DNA of 26,571 nucleotides, taken from the NCBI GenBank assembly GCA_016303095.1, contig JAEDMH010000010.1, positions 1 through 26,571 on the forward strand. The letters are read 5' to 3'. Origin of the DNA: Lentisphaeria bacterium (GTDB taxonomy: Bacteria; Verrucomicrobiota; Lentisphaeria; Oligosphaerales; Oligosphaeraceae). Positions 22,316 to 26,571 of this stretch are shown piece by piece. The translations under genes and the position numbers were made by a program. Every line of letters starts with the position of its first letter. The stretch's first letter is position 1. A model generated the notes under the pieces. The model ran no database searches. It was given only the letters and a program-made list of their open reading frames with translations, and had not been told where the DNA came from.

Positions 22316-23386
22316 GTGCAAATCCGCGTCGAACATCTCACCAAGCGCTACGGGGACTCCCTCGCCCTCCAGGATGTGAATCTGACTGTGGAGGACGGGG
22401 AGCTCTTCTTCCTCCTAGGCCCCTCCGGCTGCGGCAAGACCACCCTGCTGCGCACCATCGCCGGCTTCGAGACCCCCTCCCAGGGAGAAATCTACCTGGG
22501 AGGCCTTCCCCAGAAGGAGATCCCCCCCGCCCGGCGCAACGCCGCCATGGTCTTCCAGGGCTATGCCCTGTGGCCCCATCTCACCGTCCGGGAAAATGTC
22601 TCCTTCGGCCTGGAAATGAAGGGAATTTCCCGAAAGGAGCGGGAGGAGCGGGTGAACCGGACCCTGCGGGAGCTCCAGATCCTGGAGTTGGCGGAGAGGA
22701 AGCCCAATCAGCTCTCCGGGGGGCAGCAGCAGCGGGTGGCCCTGGCCAGAACTCTGGTCATCCAGCCCGGCGTCCTCCTGCTGGACGAACCCCTGGCCAA
22801 CCTGGACGCCAAGCTGCGCCGGGACATGCGGCAGGAAATCCGCCGCATCTGCAAGGAAAACCACCTCACCGGAATCTATGTGACCCACGACCGGGCCGAG
22901 GCCCTCTCCATGGCCGACCGCCTGGCGGTCCTTCGGAAGGGAACGCTGGAGCAGGTGGGAACGCCCCGGGAGGTCTATCGCCGTCCCCGCACCCCTTTCG
23001 TGGCGGAGTTCATCGGGGAGACCAATCTGCGGGAGGCCACCCTCCGGGAATTCCGGAAAGACGGCGCCCTGCTGGACACCCCCCTGGGCCCCCTCTTCTC
23101 CCAATGCCTGCCCCCCGACGCCACAGTGGGCATGAAACTCACCCTCTCCCTGCGTCCCGAGGCCTTCCGACTCCTCCCCCCCCAAGACCCGCCCCAGGAA
23201 AACTCCTTTGCCGTCACCCTGAAGAGGGCCGAATATCTGGGAGAGATCTGCCAATACGAGGTTCTGGACGCCACGGGAAGCACCCTGCGTTTCGACCAAT
23301 TGAACCCAGGGGATGACGGCCTTGCCCCAGGCCAGCCCCTACGCCTCGTCCTCTCTCCCCAGGATGTGGTCTCCATGAAGCCGTGA
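22316..23386 (+). CDS. ABC transporter ATP-binding protein (MalK/PotA type)
   Basis: Nucleotide-binding subunit of an importer. The 356-aa product has Walker A GPSGCGKT at residues 35-42, a Q-loop at Q81, signature LSGGQ at 133-137, Walker B LLLDEP near 154-159 and the H-loop H191. C-terminal OB-fold (TOBE) regions after about 235 are typical of sugar, polyamine or iron importers (MalK, PotA, FbpC). No permease or binding protein is nearby, so the substrate is unknown and the subunit may serve a distant system. The start is a GTG at 22316, 13 nt after the RNase E/G stop. The stop overlaps the uvrC start (GTGA). Confidence 0.92.
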   Translation: MQIRVEHLTKRYGDSLALQDVNLTVEDGELFFLLGPSGCGKTTLLRTIAGFETPSQGEIYLGGLPQKEIPPARRNAAMVFQGYALWPHLTVRENVSFGLEMKGISRKEREERVNRTLRELQILELAERKPNQLSGGQQQRVALARTLVIQPGVLLLDEPLANLDAKLRRDMRQEIRRICKENHLTGIYVTHDRAEALSMADRLAVLRKGTLEQVGTPREVYRRPRTPFVAEFIGETNLREATLREFRKDGALLDTPLGPLFSQCLPPDATVGMKLTLSLRPEAFRLLPPQDPPQENSFAVTLKRAEYLGEICQYEVLDATGSTLRFDQLNPGDDGLAPGQPLRLVLSPQDVVSMKP

Positions 23387-24912
23387 GCGACGCTTCCTCC
23401 GCCACCCCCTCCTCTCCCCCGGTCTTTCGCTCCCAGGATGTCCCCCGCACCCCTGGAGTCTATGTCTTCCGGAGCCAGGCGGGAGAGGTCATTTATGTGG
23501 GGAAGGCCCGGAATCTTCGGAACCGGATGCGTTCCTATTTCATGCCCTCCACCTACATGAAGGAGGAGCCCCGGCGGAGAGCCCTCATCCACTCCATCGC
23601 CTCCTACCAGATCTTCCCCGTGGCCACCGAGGCGGAGGCCCTCCTCCTGGAAGCCCAGTTCATCAAACAGTATTCCCCACGGTATAACGTGGATCTGCGG
23701 GATGACAAACGCTACCTCCTGGTGGCCATGAACCCTGCGGAAACCTTCCCCCACTTCACCTTCGAACGGGTGCGCAGGGACGGCAATTGCCTCTATTTCG
23801 GCCCCTTCCCCCATAGCCATGCCCTCCGGGAAACCATTCGATACCTGGAAAAACGCCTGGGACTGCGCTCCTGCCCCTGCCCGGAACCCGGCCCGGAAAA
23901 CCATCGACACTGCCTCCAGGACGTGATTCGCCAATGCACCGCCCCCTGCCTGGGGGCCATCTCCCCCCAGGACTACGCCCTCCGGGTGGAAAAGGCCCTG
24001 GCGGTCCTCCGGGGAGAGGAGCCCGCCCGGGAACTCCTCCAAGAACTGGAGCAGAAGATGAAGGAAGCCGCCGGGAAGCGGGCCTACGAAGAGGCCGCCC
24101 AATGGCGGGACATGGCGGGGCATCTGCGCACCATTCTGGAGCCCACCCGGCGTTTCCTCAACCAGACCATCGCCCGGCGCACCAATCCCCAGGAAAACTC
24201 CGCCGGCATGGAGGCCCTTCGGGAAGCCCTGGACCTCCCCGTCCTCCCCCGGCACATGGAATGCTTCGATATGTCCAACATCTCCGGCACCCTGGCCGTG
24301 GGCTCCATGGTCCTCTTCCGGGACGGGCGCCCCTCCACGGGAGAATACCGGCGATACCGCATTCGGAGCCCCCAGGCCACCGACGACACCTCCTTCATGG
24401 AGGAGGTCCTCACCCGACGCTACGGACGGCTCCTCCGGGAGGGACTCCCTCTCCCGGATCTGGTGGTGCTGGACGGCGGCGTGCCCCAGGTCCACACGGG
24501 CATGCGGGTCTGGCAGGCCCTGGGTCTCCAAATTCCCTTCCTGGGATTGGCCAAGCAATTCGAGCTGGTCATCCTGCCTGACCGGGAGGCTCCCCTGGCC
24601 TTGCCCCGGGAAAATCCGGGGTTGCGCCTGCTGCAGGCCATCCGAGACGAAGCCCACCGCTGGGCCAATGGCTACAACCGGCAGCTCCGGGTGGCCCGCA
24701 TCAAGGATTCGGTCCTGGAGGAAATTCCCGGCGTGGGCCCCAAGCGACGCATGGAACTCCTCCAAACCTGCGGCTCCGTCAAGCGCATCCTCCAAATGAC
24801 TCCCGCCCAACTGGCCCGGAAGGTGCCAGGCCTGGGGGACAAGCTGGCAAAAACCATCCTGGAAACCCTCCAGCAACACGCCACTCCCCCCCGCCCGGGC
24901 ACTTCCCGGTAA
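23383..24912 (+). CDS. uvrC: Excinuclease ABC subunit C, short form
   Basis: Makes the two incisions of nucleotide excision repair. The 509-aa product has the GIY-YIG domain (GVYVF 25-29, VIYVGKARNLRNRMR 36-50), a cysteine pair near 164-166, and a UVR UvrB-binding helix at about 217-250. The RNase H-like endonuclease domain has D296 in ECFDMSN, D364 in VLDGG and H425 in RDEAHRWANGYN. The helix-hairpin-helix pair is at 445-495. Typical UvrC has about 600 residues. Here the stretch between the UVR helix and the catalytic aspartate is about 100 residues shorter, with catalytic residues kept. The GTG start at 23383 overlaps the ABC gene stop, indicating translational coupling. cimA follows after 25 nt. 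Confidence 0.94.
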   Translation: MSDASSATPSSPPVFRSQDVPRTPGVYVFRSQAGEVIYVGKARNLRNRMRSYFMPSTYMKEEPRRRALIHSIASYQIFPVATEAEALLLEAQFIKQYSPRYNVDLRDDKRYLLVAMNPAETFPHFTFERVRRDGNCLYFGPFPHSHALRETIRYLEKRLGLRSCPCPEPGPENHRHCLQDVIRQCTAPCLGAISPQDYALRVEKALAVLRGEEPARELLQELEQKMKEAAGKRAYEEAAQWRDMAGHLRTILEPTRRFLNQTIARRTNPQENSAGMEALREALDLPVLPRHMECFDMSNISGTLAVGSMVLFRDGRPSTGEYRRYRIRSPQATDDTSFMEEVLTRRYGRLLREGLPLPDLVVLDGGVPQVHTGMRVWQALGLQIPFLGLAKQFELVILPDREAPLALPRENPGLRLLQAIRDEAHRWANGYNRQLRVARIKDSVLEEIPGVGPKRRMELLQTCGSVKRILQMTPAQLARKVPGLGDKLAKTILETLQQHATPPRPGTSR

Positions 24913-24937
24913 TTCCCCACTCCCCCCGACTCGCCCC

Positions 24938-26545
24938 ATGAACCAAACCTCCCCGAAAACCATCCTCCTCTATGACTGCACCCTGAGGGACGGCGCCCAG
25001 GGACCGGGGATCAATTTTTCTCTCCAGGACAAACTCCGCCTGGCCCGGGCCTTGGATGACTTCGGCATGGACTATGTGGAGGCGGGATGGCCCGGATCCA
25101 ACCCCAAAGACACCGCCCTCTACCAGGAGCTGGCCTCCCATCCCCTGAAGCACGCCAAGCTGGTGGCCTTCGGCTCCACCCACCGGGTGGGGGTCCCCGC
25201 TCCCCAGGATCCCGCCATGACGGCCCTGGTGGAGTGCGGCGCCCCGGCGGTGGCCCTGGTGGGGAAATCCTCCGCCCGGCAAGCCAAGGAGGTGCTGGGC
25301 ATCTCTCCCCAGGAGAATCTTCGTCTCATCCAGGAATCTGTGGCCTATCTGGTGGAGAAGGGGAAGGAGGTTTTTCTGGATGCGGAACATTTCTTTGACG
25401 GCTACCAGGATGCGCCGGAATACGCCCTGGAGGCCCTTCGCTGCGCCTGGGAAGCCGGAGCTTCCTGCCTGACCCTCTGCGACACCAACGGAGGCACCCT
25501 GCCCTATGACATCGCCCGGATCGTGACCGAGGTCCGCCAAGGCCTTCCCCCGGAGGCCCGCCTGGCCATTCACTGCCACAACGACGCCGACTGCGCCGTG
25601 GCCTGCTCCCTGGCCGCCATCCGCACCGGCTGCCAGCTGGTCCAGGGAGCCATCAACGGCTTCGGGGAACGCTGCGGAAACGCCAACCTGTGCTCCATTC
25701 TTCCCGCCTTGGCCCTGAAAATGCCGGGATACCGGGTCGGCGACGCTCTCCGAATCCAGGAACTAACCCCCCTCTCCCGACTCTTCTATGAAGTGACCCT
25801 GGTACGGGAACGCCCCCAGCAACCCTATGTGGGCACCGGCGCCTTCGCCCACAAGGCGGGACTCCATGTGGCCGCCGTGGCCAAGGCCCCCTCCCACTTC
25901 GAACAAATCCCCCCAGAAGCCGTGGGAAACCAGCGGAATATCCTCCTCTCCGAACTCTCCGGCTCCCGAAATGTGATGCTCAAGGCCAAACAGCTGGGCA
26001 TCCCCCTCTCTCCCGAAGACACCCGCGCCGTCCTGAAGGAACTCAAGGCCAGAGAGGCCCAAGGCTACGCCTTCGAGGCCGCCGACGCCTCCTTCCTCCT
26101 CCTCCTCCAACGACTCCTCTCCCCCCAAAAGCCCCCCTTCGAACTGGACGGATTCCGCGTCATCATCGAAAAACGAGGCCCATCAGACAAATGCATCTCC
26201 GCCGCCACGCTGAAGGTGAAGGTCAACGGACAGGAATCCGAAATCACCGCCGCAGAGGGAGAAGGCCCTGTGGACGCCCTGGACAAGTGCCTCCGAAAAA
26301 CCCTCACCACCTTCTTCCCGGAAGTCCAAAAGATGCGACTGCGGGACTTCAAGGTGCGCATCATCGACGGCTCCGTGGGCACCGCCGCCCACACCCGCGT
26401 CCTCATCGACTCCACCGACGGACAACGGGAGTGGAGCACCGTGGGACTCTCCGAAAATATCATCGAAGCCGCCTGGCAGGCCCTCCAGGACTCCGTGGAA
26501 TATTTCCTGGACAAATTGCCCCAAAACCCGACGGAAAACCACTGA
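24938..26545 (+). CDS. cimA: (R)-citramalate synthase
   Basis: Condenses pyruvate and acetyl-CoA to citramalate, the first step of the threonine-independent isoleucine route. The 535-aa product has the HMGL-like TIM-barrel (about 8-285) with YDCTLRDGAQGPG near 12-24, EAGWPGSNPKD at 48-58, the metal-binding HCHND at 212-216 and GFGERCGNANLCS at 241-253. The C-terminal LeuA-type regulatory domain covers about 390-530, where isoleucine feedback is expected. The EAGWPGSNPKD motif favours citramalate synthase over 2-isopropylmalate synthase. The gene follows uvrC by 25 nt and has a C-rich leader without a Shine-Dalgarno site. Confidence 0.94.
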   Translation: MNQTSPKTILLYDCTLRDGAQGPGINFSLQDKLRLARALDDFGMDYVEAGWPGSNPKDTALYQELASHPLKHAKLVAFGSTHRVGVPAPQDPAMTALVECGAPAVALVGKSSARQAKEVLGISPQENLRLIQESVAYLVEKGKEVFLDAEHFFDGYQDAPEYALEALRCAWEAGASCLTLCDTNGGTLPYDIARIVTEVRQGLPPEARLAIHCHNDADCAVACSLAAIRTGCQLVQGAINGFGERCGNANLCSILPALALKMPGYRVGDALRIQELTPLSRLFYEVTLVRERPQQPYVGTGAFAHKAGLHVAAVAKAPSHFEQIPPEAVGNQRNILLSELSGSRNVMLKAKQLGIPLSPEDTRAVLKELKAREAQGYAFEAADASFLLLLQRLLSPQKPPFELDGFRVIIEKRGPSDKCISAATLKVKVNGQESEITAAEGEGPVDALDKCLRKTLTTFFPEVQKMRLRDFKVRIIDGSVGTAAHTRVLIDSTDGQREWSTVGLSENIIEAAWQALQDSVEYFLDKLPQNPTENH

Positions 26546-26571
26546 CCACACAGAGGACAGGTCGAGAAAAA

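Overview
The window is G+C-rich bacterial chromosome, about two thirds G+C in a typical coding line, and is densely packed with protein genes. I see no rRNA, tRNA, CRISPR array, transposase or integrase. The mix suggests a member of the Planctomycetota-Verrucomicrobiota-Lentisphaerota (PVC) group or a relative. It contains an ECF sigma factor next to a receptor-like Ser/Thr kinase with formylglycine-enzyme-like sensor modules, a large membrane protein of no recognised family, a DUF4143-type ATPase, and a LolA-like protein. That placement is inference; no ribosomal marker is present.

Layout. Minus strand, 1-4263: dprA then topA. From a divergent promoter region at 4264-4533, a plus-strand run (4534-9718) holds an NCS2-like purine/pyrimidine permease, a phosphoribosyltransferase, an ECF sigma factor and a membrane Ser/Thr kinase, with gaps of only 18-30 nt. 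An A+T-rich hairpin separates this run from a convergent minus-strand set: RNase D, an ABM-domain monooxygenase-like protein and a small HTH protein. Next comes a lower-G+C minus-strand ATPase cassette flanked by two identical 39-bp direct repeats. The plus strand resumes with a beta-CASP metallo-beta-lactamase RNA-processing protein, a 747-aa three-TM protein of unknown function, and a secreted LolA-like protein overlapping it by ATGA. A nucleotidyltransferase remnant and a hairpin-rich gap follow. The last block is fmt, an RNase E/G with a very large insertion, an orphan ABC ATPase, a short uvrC overlapping it by GTGA, and cimA (citramalate synthase).

How the genes relate. Much of the content is nucleic-acid maintenance: topA and dprA (DNA topology and uptake), uvrC (repair), and three RNA nucleases (RNase D, beta-CASP, RNase E/G). 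The permease and phosphoribosyltransferase fit nucleobase salvage. The kinase and sigma factor look like a signalling pair.

The points most worth a second look are: (1) the 39-bp repeats framing the ATPase; (2) a perfect 13-bp stem between a good promoter and the permease; (3) a roughly 295-residue low-complexity insertion inside the S1 domain of RNase E/G; (4) three repeats replacing most of the TopA C-terminus; (5) a UvrC lacking about 100 central residues; (6) pyrimidine-rich, Shine-Dalgarno-less leaders on most plus-strand genes, against purine-rich Shine-Dalgarno sites on most minus-strand genes.
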